NCBI GenBank assembly: GCA_963738575.1
Contig: CAVTWY010000001.1
Location: forward strand, 496,001 to 560,000
Direction of reading: 5' to 3'
DNA: 64,000 nt
Origin: CAVTWY01 sp963738575
GTDB lineage: Bacteria > Pseudomonadota > Gammaproteobacteria > Burkholderiales > Burkholderiaceae_C
A model generated the notes under the pieces. That model worked only from the letters and a program-made list of their open reading frames with translations, made no database searches and was not told the origin of the DNA. A program made the position numbers and the translations under genes. Position 1 is the stretch's first letter. The number at the start of each line of letters is the position of its first letter. Positions 44,155-52,757 of this stretch are shown here, in pieces.

Positions 44155-44469
44155 ATGGACAGTTTGATGCGATTCTCTGTGCGTGAGCGGCGGCTGTTGC
44201 TGGCCACGCCCGGCATTGGTGAAGTGGTGGTTCGACGGTTGGAGTCAGCCGGGTTTGTGTCGATCGCGTTGATGCGTGACCTGGGCGCAGCACACGTCAC
44301 CGACGTGATGTGCCAAGTGGTTGGCGGCGGCAGTTGGGCCAACCGGCGACGCGCCATCGAAAGGGCACTCGTGCACGTGGCGCCGGGGGCGAGGGCTGAC
44401 GAGTGGCCCTCGGCTGGCGCCGCATCGGCGATGGCTCCACGCCGTCGCATGCTCGTGCCAGCCGACTGA
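44155..44469 (+). CDS. Small protein with helix-hairpin-helix-like motif
   Basis: 104 residues from the ATG at 44155, 10 bases after the sucrose phosphorylase stop. LLATPGIGEVVVRRLESAGF is a helix-hairpin-helix-like DNA-binding pattern; GGGSWANRRRAIERAL follows, with an A/P/R-rich tail. Similar short HhH proteins occur beside rne in related bacteria, but no characterised family could be named. It ends eight bases before the rne terminator. It may simply be the last gene of the sucrose transcript by position. Confidence 0.6.
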   Translation: MDSLMRFSVRERRLLLATPGIGEVVVRRLESAGFVSIALMRDLGAAHVTDVMCQVVGGGSWANRRRAIERALVHVAPGARADEWPSAGAASAMAPRRRMLVPAD

Positions 44470-44471
44470 AC

Positions 44472-44502
44472 AAAAAAACGAGCCCTCAACAGAGGGCTCG
44501 TT
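44472..44502 (-). terminator. Intrinsic terminator of rne
   Basis: Stem AACGAGCCCTC (44477-44487) with GAGGGCTCGTT (44492-44502), AACA loop. On the minus strand it is followed by seven T (AAAAAAA at 44472-44478 on the plus strand). It lies 46 bases after the rne stop. On the plus strand the T-run is poor, so it mainly serves rne. Confidence 0.88.
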
Positions 44503-44548
44503 GGTTCAGTTTGATGCAGTCCAAAAGGGTTGGACTGGCGTGTTGCGC

Positions 44549-47500
44549 TTAGCGCGTATCAAACGGCAATTGCACCTGAGACAAGTCTTTTTTGGTCTCG
44601 ACCAAAATCAACGGGCCGTCGTCTGCAACTGCGGCAGGCTTGGGCTCACGCGGCACGTGCTGCGGCTTGGGCTCACGTGCCATCGCCTCTTGCACCGCGC
44701 GAATTTTGTCGGTGTCAGACAGCACCCATTGCAATCCCGCGCCTGTGGCCACGCTGTGCAGGGCCTCGGTGGGAAGGACGAAGGGCTCAGCCTTGGCAGT
44801 GACGGTGGCGCGAACAGGCGCTGCCGGTGGCGTGGCTACAGGCGGCGCTGGAGGCGATAGCGCGTCGACGACGGCTTCGACTTCGGCGTCGCGTTGCGCC
44901 GGCCGACTGGGTTCTGCCAACACTTGCGCTGGTGTGTGATCGTGCGTTGACGGCTCGGTCAAAGGCTTATCAAACGCCTGGTCGTCTCGATGGCTTGGGT
45001 TGGCCTCGCTTGGGTCGTTGGGCCCACGTCCGTTGTCACGCGGCGCCACGTCACCCGGCAGATCATCGCCTCTGGCTTCGACGCCCGAGGCTTCTTCGCC
45101 GCGCGCTTCGTCGCCACGACCACCCCGTCCGCCGCGGCGGCGGCGGCGACGGCGCACCTCACCGTTTTCGCCCACCTCGGTGTTGTTGTCCCCTGCAGCG
45201 GCGTCGCTTGGGTCGGACGTCGCATCATGGGCCAGTTCGGCATCGGCAGGCTCAGGGCTGTTGGTGGCCCAAGCAGCCACCGTGACGGCCGTTGCACCGA
45301 CAGCAGCGCCGGTTGCCACGACCCCCGAGCTTGCGGCGTTGTCGTTTTGATTGGTGGGCGCATCGCTGCGCTGATCGCGGCCTTCACCGTCACCGCGACC
45401 ACCACGGCCACCCCGGCGCCGACGGCTGCTGCGGGCTTCATCACCCGCGACAGCGGATTGGCCATCTGGGTGGGCGCCGTCGTCCGGGCGCGGCTGGTTG
45501 TTGGGTTCGTTGCCAATGCGTTGGCCATCGCGTCCGCCAGCACCACGCTGCTCTGGGCGCTGCCCCTCACGCGCGCCGTCGCGGCCTTCGCGCCCTTCGC
45601 CGCCACCACGGCGAGGGCGATCTCCGCGCTCGTTGCGGTCGCTTCGCTCGCTGCGTTCACCAGGCGCGCCGTTGGTGCGCTCCACGCGCTCTGCACCCCG
45701 TCCACCTTGGTCACCCCGTGCTGGGCGGTCACCACGCTCACCGCGGCCACCGCGGCGCCCGTCGCGATCGCCACGTTCGCCGCGTCGACCACCTCGCTCA
45801 CCGCCGCGTTTACTGTCGTCGGTCAGTGCAGGGGCTGCCACAACGGTTGCTGCACCATGGCTTGCAGTCGTTTGCACTTCATCGGTGCCGCCACCAAAGA
45901 CGCGTTTGATCCATCCAAAGAAGCCGCCACTGGCCGCAGCCGCCACCGGCACGACGGGCGCTGGCAACACGGCGGGCAGGGCCACAGCCACTGGGGCGGG
46001 TGCCGGTTTGGGCACCGCCACGGGCGCGGGTGTTTCTGGCACGATGCCTTTGATCACAGGCTCTTGGCGGTTTCGTTTGTCGTTGCCGTCGCTGCGCCGC
46101 GTGATGCCCACCTCTTCATCGGGCTCTTCAATCATCGAGTAGCTGGCCTGCAGGTTCTCAAGGCGCGGGTCGTCGTGGCGCAAACGCTCGAGCTTGTAAT
46201 TGGGCGTGTCGAGGTGCTTGTTGGGCACCAGGATGACGGCCACGCGTTGCTTGAGCTCGATCTTGGTGATTTCGGTGCGCTTTTCGTTCAGCAAGAACGA
46301 CGTCACCTCGACGGGCACTTGCACGTGCACGGCGGCGGTGTTGTCCTTCATCGACTCTTCTTGCACCATGCGCAAAATCTGCAAGGCGCTGGATTCGGTG
46401 TCGCGGATGTGGCCGGTGCCGTTGCAGCGTGGGCAGGTGATGTGGCTGCCTTCGGACAAAGAAGGGCGCAGGCGCTGACGTGACAGCTCCAGCAAGCCAA
46501 ACTTGGAGATGGTGCTGAACTGCACGCGTGCACGGTCTTGGCGCAGGGCGTCGCGGAGTCGCTGCTCCACATCGCGGCGGTTCTTCGACTCGTCCATGTC
46601 GATGAAGTCAACGACGATCAAGCCGCCCAAGTCGCGCAAACGCATCTGGCGCGCGATTTCGTCGGCGGCTTCGAGGTTGGTGCGCGTGGCGGTTTCTTCG
46701 ATGTCGCTGCCACGGGTCGCACGCGCCGAGTTGACGTCCACCGACACCAAGGCCTCGGTGTGGTCGATCACGATGGCGCCGCCCGAGGGCAGGTTCACCG
46801 TGCGCGAAAACGCGGTTTCAATTTGGTGCTCGATTTGGAAGCGGCTGAACAGCGCCGCGTCGTCGCGGTAGCGCTTCACACGCGGTGCCATGTCGGGCAT
46901 CACGTGGTTCATGAACTGGTGCGCTTGGTCAAAGATGTCGTCGGTGTCGATCAGAATTTCACCAATGTCGCTGGTGAAGTAGTCGCGAATCGCGCGGATG
47001 ACGAGTGAGCTTTCTTGGTAGATCAAGAAAGCGCCTTTGCCCGCTTTGGAGGCGCCATCGATGGCCTCCCACAGCTTGAGCATGTAGTTCAAATCCCACT
47101 GCAGCTCGGGCGCGGTGCGGCCAATGCCGGCGGTGCGAGCGATCAGGCTCATGCCCTTGGGGTAGTCCAGCTGGTCGAGGTTTTCTTTCAGCTCTTCGCG
47201 GTCTTCGCCCTCGATGCGACGGCTGACGCCGCCGCCACGGGGGTTGTTGGGCATCAACACCAGGTAGCGGCCGGCCAGGCTGACGAAGGTGGTCAGGGCG
47301 GCGCCCTTGTTGCCACGCTCTTCTTTTTCAACCTGCACCAGCAGCTCTTGGCCGTTGCTGATGGCGTCTTGAATCTTGGCGTCGCGAACGCTGACGCCTT
47401 CTTTGAAGTAGTTGCGCGAAATTTCTTTGAACGGCAAAAAACCGTGACGGTCTTCGCCGTAGTCGATAAAGCAGGCTTCGAGCGAAGGCTCGACGCGCGT

Positions 47501-47638
47501 CACGACGGCTTTGTAAATGTTGCCTTTGCGCTGCTCGCGCCCTTCCAGTTCGGTCTCGAAGTCGAGCAGCTTTTGCCCCTCAACGATGGCCAGCCGACGC
47601 TCTTCTTGCTGCGTGGCGTTGATCAACATGCGTTTCAT
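44549..47638 (-). CDS. rne: Ribonuclease E
   Basis: 1029 residues. The catalytic N-terminal half has MKRMLINATQQEERRLAIVEG, the S1 domain (GNIYKAVVTRVEPSLEACFIDYGEDRHGFLP), the DNase I-like region with DLGGLIVVDFIDM near residue 336 and the zinc link TCPRCNGTGH near 405. After about residue 530 the protein is disordered: a long R/G/E/D-rich stretch with many RGxR and ERGDR-type repeats, then A/P/V-rich segments. It ends in a short conserved motif (ILVETKKDLSQVQLPFDTR). The tail is the degradosome scaffold and RNA-binding part. It starts mRNA decay and processes rRNA. The 497-residue frame on the other strand is a shadow of the repeats. Confidence 0.97.
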   Translation of the reverse strand: MKRMLINATQQEERRLAIVEGQKLLDFETELEGREQRKGNIYKAVVTRVEPSLEACFIDYGEDRHGFLPFKEISRNYFKEGVSVRDAKIQDAISNGQELLVQVEKEERGNKGAALTTFVSLAGRYLVLMPNNPRGGGVSRRIEGEDREELKENLDQLDYPKGMSLIARTAGIGRTAPELQWDLNYMLKLWEAIDGASKAGKGAFLIYQESSLVIRAIRDYFTSDIGEILIDTDDIFDQAHQFMNHVMPDMAPRVKRYRDDAALFSRFQIEHQIETAFSRTVNLPSGGAIVIDHTEALVSVDVNSARATRGSDIEETATRTNLEAADEIARQMRLRDLGGLIVVDFIDMDESKNRRDVEQRLRDALRQDRARVQFSTISKFGLLELSRQRLRPSLSEGSHITCPRCNGTGHIRDTESSALQILRMVQEESMKDNTAAVHVQVPVEVTSFLLNEKRTEITKIELKQRVAVILVPNKHLDTPNYKLERLRHDDPRLENLQASYSMIEEPDEEVGITRRSDGNDKRNRQEPVIKGIVPETPAPVAVPKPAPAPVAVALPAVLPAPVVPVAAAASGGFFGWIKRVFGGGTDEVQTTASHGAATVVAAPALTDDSKRGGERGGRRGERGDRDGRRGGRGERGDRPARGDQGGRGAERVERTNGAPGERSERSDRNERGDRPRRGGGEGREGRDGAREGQRPEQRGAGGRDGQRIGNEPNNQPRPDDGAHPDGQSAVAGDEARSSRRRRGGRGGRGDGEGRDQRSDAPTNQNDNAASSGVVATGAAVGATAVTVAAWATNSPEPADAELAHDATSDPSDAAAGDNNTEVGENGEVRRRRRRRGGRGGRGDEARGEEASGVEARGDDLPGDVAPRDNGRGPNDPSEANPSHRDDQAFDKPLTEPSTHDHTPAQVLAEPSRPAQRDAEVEAVVDALSPPAPPVATPPAAPVRATVTAKAEPFVLPTEALHSVATGAGLQWVLSDTDKIRAVQEAMAREPKPQHVPREPKPAAVADDGPLILVETKKDLSQVQLPFDTR

Positions 47639-48246
47639 AGATTCTCCATCTCAAGCGGAGCGCTGCGACCAGCGCGCGCCCCTAGCGACGAACCCTGCAA
47701 AAACTGCAGTGTCCACAGTGGAGATGCACGAAACGAAGGCGTTTGAACCGAGAAGGAATCGCCCTGGATTCAGGTGAGCCGCCCGCGGTGGCGGAGGCTC
47801 GACTTGAACGTTGGCGCGTGCGCGGGGGCAGGTGTTGACAACGAGCGTCGCGGCCACCCTGCGCAGCAACGTCCCAGGCTGCCGCGTCGCATCGAAATGT
47901 GCGGCGGCTGCAGGGGCTTGTTGGAGGCAGGGTGCGGCGTGAACATGGGTTCGTTGGGCGCTTGTCGACTTCTTTTGCTTGGCGCGGGCGGCAGGCAGGC
48001 TTATGGCCGTCTGCCACCGATTGACCTTGAGAGTGCCGTTTGCGAGTAAAACTGCTTTGCTGGCGGCGGGTTCATCGGCCGTGGTCTCTTCCGATTGGCG
48101 CTTGTCAGCTGCGGACCGCTTCGGGGTCTTGGCTCGCTGCGATTGCCAAACGTTGCATCACGGATGCTGGGATTGCGCCCAGCGTGCCAGCAAGCTCCGG
48201 GGTGCCCGGTTAAACTTTTTCAAATCAAGCACTTATTGGCGCTTAC
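47639..48246. other. 608-base divergent region between rne and rluC
   Basis: No convincing coding frame; the short frames are GC-driven shadows. It must hold the rne promoter and probably a long untranslated leader. E. coli rne autoregulates through a structured leader of about 360 bases, and this spacing would allow a similar arrangement. A candidate rluC promoter spans its right end (TTGGCG at 48236-48241, 17-base spacer, ATTATA). If that promoter is real, the rluC start at 48247 would lie inside it and the true start would be further on. Confidence 0.5.
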
Positions 48247-49260
48247 GTGGCGAATCAGATTATAGGGGCGGGCCGGGCTGCCACGGCGCGAAAAGCTACG
48301 CCGACCGCTGGTGTTGCCGATCCTGCCGCCGTGGCGGTGCAACACCTGACGGTGGATGAGGGTGCCGAAGGCCAGCGGCTCGATAACTTTTTGTTACGAA
48401 TCCTCAAGGGTGTGCCCAAAACGCACGTTTACCGGGTGATCCGGTCGGGCGAGGTGCGCATCAACATGAAGCGGGCCGAGGCACAAACCAAGCTTCAACT
48501 CGGCGATTCGGTGCGCGTGCCGCCCGTGCGCGTGGCCGAGCGGGCGCCCGCCAACACGCCGCCGCGCGAGTTTGACGTCTTGCATGAGGACGAACACCTG
48601 ATTGCCATCGACAAGCCGGCCGGTGTGGCGGTGCACGGCGGCAGTGGCGTGAGCTACGGCGTGATAGAACAATTGCGCCGCGCCCGGCCCGAAGCCCGGT
48701 TTTTGGAGCTGGTGCATCGGCTCGACAAAGAAACGTCGGGTGTGATGCTGATCGCCAAAAAGAGGTCGGCGCTGACGGCCTTGCAAGCGCAATTTCGGGA
48801 GCGGGGGACCGAAAAGATCTACGCCGCGTTGGTCAACGGCGCCTGGCCCGAGAATAAAAAAGTCATCGATGTACCCCTTTTGAAGACACTCGACGCCCAG
48901 GGCGAGCGGGTGGTGCGCGCCAACGCCCAGCACGAAGACGCCAAACGTTCGATCACACTGGTGACGGTGGTGCAGCGGCTGCCCGCGCACACGCTGCTGG
49001 ATGTCAGCATCAAAACGGGCCGCACGCACCAAATACGGGTGCACCTGACGCACGAGGGCGCCACCATTGTGGGCGACCCCAAATACGGCGACTTTGAAAG
49101 CAACCGCGCCCTGAGCCGTGGTGAATTGCGCTTTTCGCGCATGTTTTTGCACGCCCGAATGCTTGCCTTTGACCATCCGGCAACGGGCGTTCGCATGCAC
49201 CTGCAAGCGCCACTTCCCGCAGAATGCGCCCAACTTCTCCTCCAGCTGAAGCACCCATGA
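48247..49260 (+). CDS. rluC: 23S rRNA pseudouridine synthase RluC
   Basis: 337 residues from a GTG at 48247; a GTG at 48331 is an alternative if the ATTATA at 48259 is a -10 box. An S4-like RNA-binding domain lies near residues 45-95 (QRLDNFLLRILKGVPKTHVYRVIRSGEVRIN, here its core QRLDNFLLRILKG). The catalytic Asp is in ELVHRLDKETSGVMLIAK; KTGRTHQIRVHLTHEG and GDPKYGD are the remaining RluA-family motifs. E. coli RluC modifies positions 955, 2504 and 2580 of 23S rRNA. It is divergent from rne, a very common arrangement. Overlaps the HAD gene by four bases. Confidence 0.94.
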   Translation: MANQIIGAGRAATARKATPTAGVADPAAVAVQHLTVDEGAEGQRLDNFLLRILKGVPKTHVYRVIRSGEVRINMKRAEAQTKLQLGDSVRVPPVRVAERAPANTPPREFDVLHEDEHLIAIDKPAGVAVHGGSGVSYGVIEQLRRARPEARFLELVHRLDKETSGVMLIAKKRSALTALQAQFRERGTEKIYAALVNGAWPENKKVIDVPLLKTLDAQGERVVRANAQHEDAKRSITLVTVVQRLPAHTLLDVSIKTGRTHQIRVHLTHEGATIVGDPKYGDFESNRALSRGELRFSRMFLHARMLAFDHPATGVRMHLQAPLPAECAQLLLQLKHP

Positions 49261-49919
49261 CCCGCACTCGCCAATTTGATCTGATCGTTTTTGACTGGGA
49301 CGGCACCCTTTTTGATTCCACCGCGCTCATCACCAAGAGCATCCAGGGCGCATGCCGTGATGTGGGCACCGAGGTTCCCAGTGACGCAGCCGCCTCGTAT
49401 GTGATTGGTCTGGGCTTGCGCGAGGCGCTGGCACACGCAGCACCCACGCTGGACCCAGCCCTGTATGGTGAGCTGGCCAAGCGTTACCGCCATCACTACG
49501 TCACGCGTCAACACGAGTTGAGTCTCTTTCAGGGCACGCTGGACATGTTGAAGGCCCTGAAGGGTCGGCAGCACATCCTGGCCGTGGCCACGGGCAAAGC
49601 ACGCCGGGGGTTGAATGACGCCTTGGCGCACGCCGACCTGGTGCACATGTTTGACGCCACCCGCACCGCCGACGAAACCGCGTCCAAGCCCGACCCCTTG
49701 ATGTTGCACGAGCTGATGGCCGAACTGGGCACGCGGCCCGAACGCACGCTGATGGTGGGTGACACCACGCACGACCTTGAAATGGCGCGACGTGCGGGCA
49801 CCCCCAGCGTCGCCGTCAGTTACGGGGCGCACGAGCCCAAGGCCTTTGGCGATTACGCGCCGCTGACGGTGTCGCACACCACGGCTGAGCTGACGCAGTG
49901 GTTCTTCCAGCATGCCTAA
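49257..49919 (+). CDS. HAD-superfamily phosphatase (phosphoglycolate phosphatase-like)
   Basis: 220 residues from the ATG at 49257, overlapping the rluC stop (ATGA). FDWDGTLFDST is motif I with the nucleophile Asp; AVATGKARRG is motif II; SKPDPLML motif III; VGDTTHDLEMARRAG motif IV. The inserted helical cap is of the subfamily IA type. It is often annotated as Gph, but the substrate is not defined; pairing with rluC is conserved in Burkholderiales. It overlaps the Rieske gene by eight bases. Confidence 0.88.
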   Translation: MTRTRQFDLIVFDWDGTLFDSTALITKSIQGACRDVGTEVPSDAAASYVIGLGLREALAHAAPTLDPALYGELAKRYRHHYVTRQHELSLFQGTLDMLKALKGRQHILAVATGKARRGLNDALAHADLVHMFDATRTADETASKPDPLMLHELMAELGTRPERTLMVGDTTHDLEMARRAGTPSVAVSYGAHEPKAFGDYAPLTVSHTTAELTQWFFQHA

Positions 49920-50295
49920 CCAGCATCTCGAGCTTTGTGCTTCGTCAGCCTTGCAAGAGCGCGGCCGTGCCCACGTTTGGGACGTCACACTGAACGGCGA
50001 AGCGGCCACTGCTTTTGCGCTGCGCTTCAATGGCACGGTGGTGGCCTACGTCAACCGCTGCGTGCACGTGGCTGCCGAGATGGACTGGAACGTGGGTGAA
50101 TTTTTGGACCAAGATCGACGCCATATTGTGTGCGCCTTGCACGGCGCCAGCTACGCCCCCGCCACCGGCCGCTGTGCGGGTGGGCCTTGTGGCAACGGTT
50201 CGCTCACGCGCGTGAAAGTACAGGAGGTGCAAGGCATCATCACTTGGTATCCTAGCGAAAACATCCAACCGCGTGCGTTTGCACCCAAACCATAA
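49912..50295 (+). CDS. Rieske [2Fe-2S] ferredoxin-like protein
   Basis: 127 residues from the ATG at 49912. The iron-sulfur ligands are in CVHVAAEMDW (C-x-H) and CALHGASYAP (C-x2-H), the spacing of Rieske proteins. There is no membrane anchor or oxygenase domain, so it resembles stand-alone ferredoxins. The gene sits between a HAD phosphatase and the signal-peptide-peptidase-like gene; its redox partner is not evident. It begins eight bases before the previous stop. Confidence 0.87.
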   Translation: MPNQHLELCASSALQERGRAHVWDVTLNGEAATAFALRFNGTVVAYVNRCVHVAAEMDWNVGEFLDQDRRHIVCALHGASYAPATGRCAGGPCGNGSLTRVKVQEVQGIITWYPSENIQPRAFAPKP

Positions 50296-50301
50296 CGAGC
50301 C

Positions 50302-51300
50302 ATGGCCGATTACATCGATAGCACCCCCCCGCTGAATGGCACCGACCTGGGTGCCGCTGCGCCACGCACCACCACCATCGGCCATAACCTGGAACGCACC
50401 TTGAATGAGGTGGCTCAAGATTTGATCAAAGAGCGCCGTGCTTCGCGCCGCTGGAGGATCTTCTTTCGCTTGATGTGGCTGGCGCTGGCAATCGCCCTTT
50501 TGTGGGCCTTGTTGTCGCCCGCTGGTAAAAGGGGCATGCCGTCCATGCCGCACACCGCGTTGGTTGAGATCAATGGCGAGATCGCCATGGGTGGCGAGGC
50601 AGGTGCCGATGCGCTGGTGGCGTCGCTTAAAAACGCGTTTGAGTCGCCCGCTGCGCAAGCGGTGGTGTTGCGCATCAATTCACCCGGTGGTAGCCCTGTG
50701 CAGTCGGGCATCGTGTACGACGCCATCCGGCGCCTCAAGGCCAAGCACAACAAAAAAGTGTATGCCGTGGTCGAAGAAATTTGCGCCTCGGGCGCGTACT
50801 ACATTGCGGTTGCAGCCGACGAGATTTTTGTCGACAAGGCCAGCTTGGTGGGTTCGATCGGTGTGTTGATGGACGGCTTTGGGTTTGTGGGCACCATGGA
50901 AAAGCTGGGCGTTGAGCGCAGGTTGTTAACGGCGGGCGCCAACAAGGGCATGCTCGATCCTTTTTCGCCGCAAGACGAGAAACAAAAGGCTTTTGCCAAG
51001 TCGATGATTGACCAGATCCACCAACAGTTCATTGCCGTCGTCAAAGAGGGTCGCGGTACGCGCTTGAAAGATCAACCCGACATCTTCTCGGGTCTGTTTT
51101 GGAACGGCGAAGAGGCGGTTCGATTGGGGCTGGTGGACCGCTTGGGCAGCCTCGACAGCGTGGCGCGCGACGTGGTGAAGGCCGAAGAAATTGTCGACTA
51201 CACGCAGCATGAAAACGTGGCCGAGCGGCTGGCGCGCCGCTTTGGTGCTGGCGCTGGGGCTTCGATCGTCAATGCCTTGCGCGCGTCAACGATTCGTTGA
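50302..51300 (+). CDS. sppA: Signal peptide peptidase SppA-like, S49 family
   Basis: 332 residues, the short form with a single S49 domain. A membrane helix lies near residues 55-75 (FFRLMWLALAIALLWALLSPAG). VVLRINSPGGSPVQSG and CASGAYYIAVAADEIFVDKASLVGSIGV are the S49 motifs with the catalytic Ser (in SLVGSIGV/ASGAYY) and Lys. It degrades cleaved signal peptides in the inner membrane. It lies six bases after the Rieske gene, so probably cotranscribed. Called with the rne-rluC neighbourhood seen in relatives. Confidence 0.92.
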   Translation: MADYIDSTPPLNGTDLGAAAPRTTTIGHNLERTLNEVAQDLIKERRASRRWRIFFRLMWLALAIALLWALLSPAGKRGMPSMPHTALVEINGEIAMGGEAGADALVASLKNAFESPAAQAVVLRINSPGGSPVQSGIVYDAIRRLKAKHNKKVYAVVEEICASGAYYIAVAADEIFVDKASLVGSIGVLMDGFGFVGTMEKLGVERRLLTAGANKGMLDPFSPQDEKQKAFAKSMIDQIHQQFIAVVKEGRGTRLKDQPDIFSGLFWNGEEAVRLGLVDRLGSLDSVARDVVKAEEIVDYTQHENVAERLARRFGAGAGASIVNALRASTIR

Positions 51301-51344
51301 GTCGTCGCCAAGCAGCACGGTCGCTTTCAACTTCTTGCTCCTCC

Positions 51345-52025
51345 ATGCCACGCGTATTTTTGGTCAGGCACGGGCAGGCTTCATTTGGCGCTGAAGACTA
51401 CGACCAACTCAGCCCACTGGGTCAAATCCAATGCGCCAAACTGGGTGCTTTGTGGCAAGCGCAAGGCCTGCGCTTTGGCACCGTGATGCGCGGCACCTTG
51501 CGTCGACACGCACAATCGCTCGTGGCGTTGCAAGGAGGGCTGGGTCAAGGCGGCGGTGCGCAGGTGCTGCCCGGCCTTGACGAATACGACAGCGAAGCCT
51601 TGCTGCGTGCGCTGGCGCAACAACCTGCGCACGCTGCGCCGCTGGCGCGCGTGGCCGATGCGGCGCAGGCACGCGAGCACTTCAGGCGGCTGCGCGAGGC
51701 ACTGCTGCAATGGATGCGTGGTGACTTGGCACCGGTGGGGATGCCAAGCTACGTGCAGTTTCGCGCAGGTATCGTGCAAGCGCTGATGCACGCGCGAGAA
51801 GCCAGCCGCACAGGTGACGTGTTGGTGGTTTCTAGTGGCGGCCCCATTTCCACGGCGCTGGCCCACGTGCTTGACAGCCCACACGAAAGCGCAGTAGCAC
51901 TGAACATGCGCTTGCGCAACAGTGCCGTTTGCACGTTGGCTTCGACGGCCCGTGGGCTGGAGCTGGAAACGTTCAACGCCCTGCCACACCTGGAAGGTGA
52001 GGCCGGCATGCAGACTCACGCGTAG
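51345..52025 (+). CDS. Histidine phosphatase (phosphoglycerate mutase-like)
   Basis: 226 residues from the ATG at 51345; the frame is open upstream to 51297. VFLVRHGQASFGAEDYDQLSPLG is the RHG motif with the phospho-histidine, and VVSSGGPISTALAHVL carries the second conserved region where an H is usual in some members (here SSGG). The absence of the classical late His (GHG-type) is noted; the group typically annotated 'histidine phosphatase family' in Burkholderiales has this form. Substrate unknown. A bidirectional terminator follows. Confidence 0.8.
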   Translation: MPRVFLVRHGQASFGAEDYDQLSPLGQIQCAKLGALWQAQGLRFGTVMRGTLRRHAQSLVALQGGLGQGGGAQVLPGLDEYDSEALLRALAQQPAHAAPLARVADAAQAREHFRRLREALLQWMRGDLAPVGMPSYVQFRAGIVQALMHAREASRTGDVLVVSSGGPISTALAHVLDSPHESAVALNMRLRNSAVCTLASTARGLELETFNALPHLEGEAGMQTHA

Positions 52026-52053
52026 CGGAAACGTGAAACAGGCTCACCCATAA

Positions 52054-52091
52054 AAAAAACGGCACGGGCGAAAAGCGCGTGCCGTTTTTTT
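52054..52091. terminator. Bidirectional intrinsic terminator
   Basis: AAAAAACGGCACG (52054-52066) pairs with CGTGCCGTTTTTT (52078-52090), with an 11-base loop and T-runs on both strands. It serves the convergent histidine phosphatase and BON-LysM genes. Confidence 0.93.
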
Positions 52092-52118
52092 GCGCCGAAG
52101 CGCCAACCACCCTGGGTG

Positions 52119-52610
52119 TTAGAGCGGGGGGATGCGCAACATCTGGCCCGGGTAAATTTTGTCGGGGTGCGACAACATGGGCTTATTGGCTTCAAAGATG
52201 ACGGGGTACTTCATGGCGTCGCCGTAGGCGTTCTTGGCAATCTTGGACAGGGTGTCTCCGCTGACCACCGTGTGCCACTGCGACTCAGGCTCGGGCGAGT
52301 TAACCACCATCATGTCATTGACACTGCCCACTCCGGCCACGTTGCCGCAGCACAGGAGCACCTTCTCGCGCGTGGCTTGATCGTCTACCACACCCGCCAC
52401 TGTCACGGTTGAAGCTGCAGCGTCAAACTGCACATCCAGCCCTTGCACGTTGAGGCCTTGCGCGTTGATGTAGCCTGCAATGGCGGACGCCGCCGATTGG
52501 TTGAGCTGGGCAACTTGGTCGGCCGACGCCGTACCCGCTTCAGCGGCTTTGGCTTCGCCTAGGCCAAACAGTTTTTCGCCAGCGCCTTTGAAAAATGACA
52601 GCAGTCCCAT
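52119..52610 (-). CDS. BON and LysM domain protein (Kbp/YgaU-like)
   Basis: 163 residues from the ATG at 52610. It starts MGLLSFFKGAGEKLFG, has a BON domain in the middle (SAIAGYINAQGLNVQGLDVQ, VTVAGVVDDQATREKVLLCCGNVAGVGSVNDMM) and a C-terminal LysM domain (HTVVSGDTLSKIAKNAYGD, IYPGQMLRIPPL). This is the organisation of E. coli Kbp (YgaU), a cytoplasmic potassium-binding protein. No signal peptide is evident. Two adjacent cysteines (LLCCG) are unusual. Divergent from another BON-domain gene 147 bases away. Confidence 0.9.
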   Translation of the reverse strand: MGLLSFFKGAGEKLFGLGEAKAAEAGTASADQVAQLNQSAASAIAGYINAQGLNVQGLDVQFDAAASTVTVAGVVDDQATREKVLLCCGNVAGVGSVNDMMVVNSPEPESQWHTVVSGDTLSKIAKNAYGDAMKYPVIFEANKPMLSHPDKIYPGQMLRIPPL

Positions 52611-52757
52611 GGATGCTCCAGTTGATTGAGGATGGGCGCATCGTAGCGCCAATTTCGAATGCTTTGACGCGCGGGGTGCCCCATGGGGAGGGGTTACCCG
52701 CATCTTTGGACTCGCCCAGACGTAACCAAGCTCTATCATTGGGAGGTGGAAAAGAGC

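Noticed and set aside
45400..46000. Repeated short DNA motifs suggesting a CRISPR or tandem repeat
   Set aside because: They encode the R/G/D/E-rich tail of RNase E; units are irregular and lack unique spacers.
44990..46483. 497-residue plus-strand open frame opposite rne
   Set aside because: It is antisense to the GC-rich repetitive half of RNase E, with no recognisable domain or ribosome-binding site; rne has clear family motifs.
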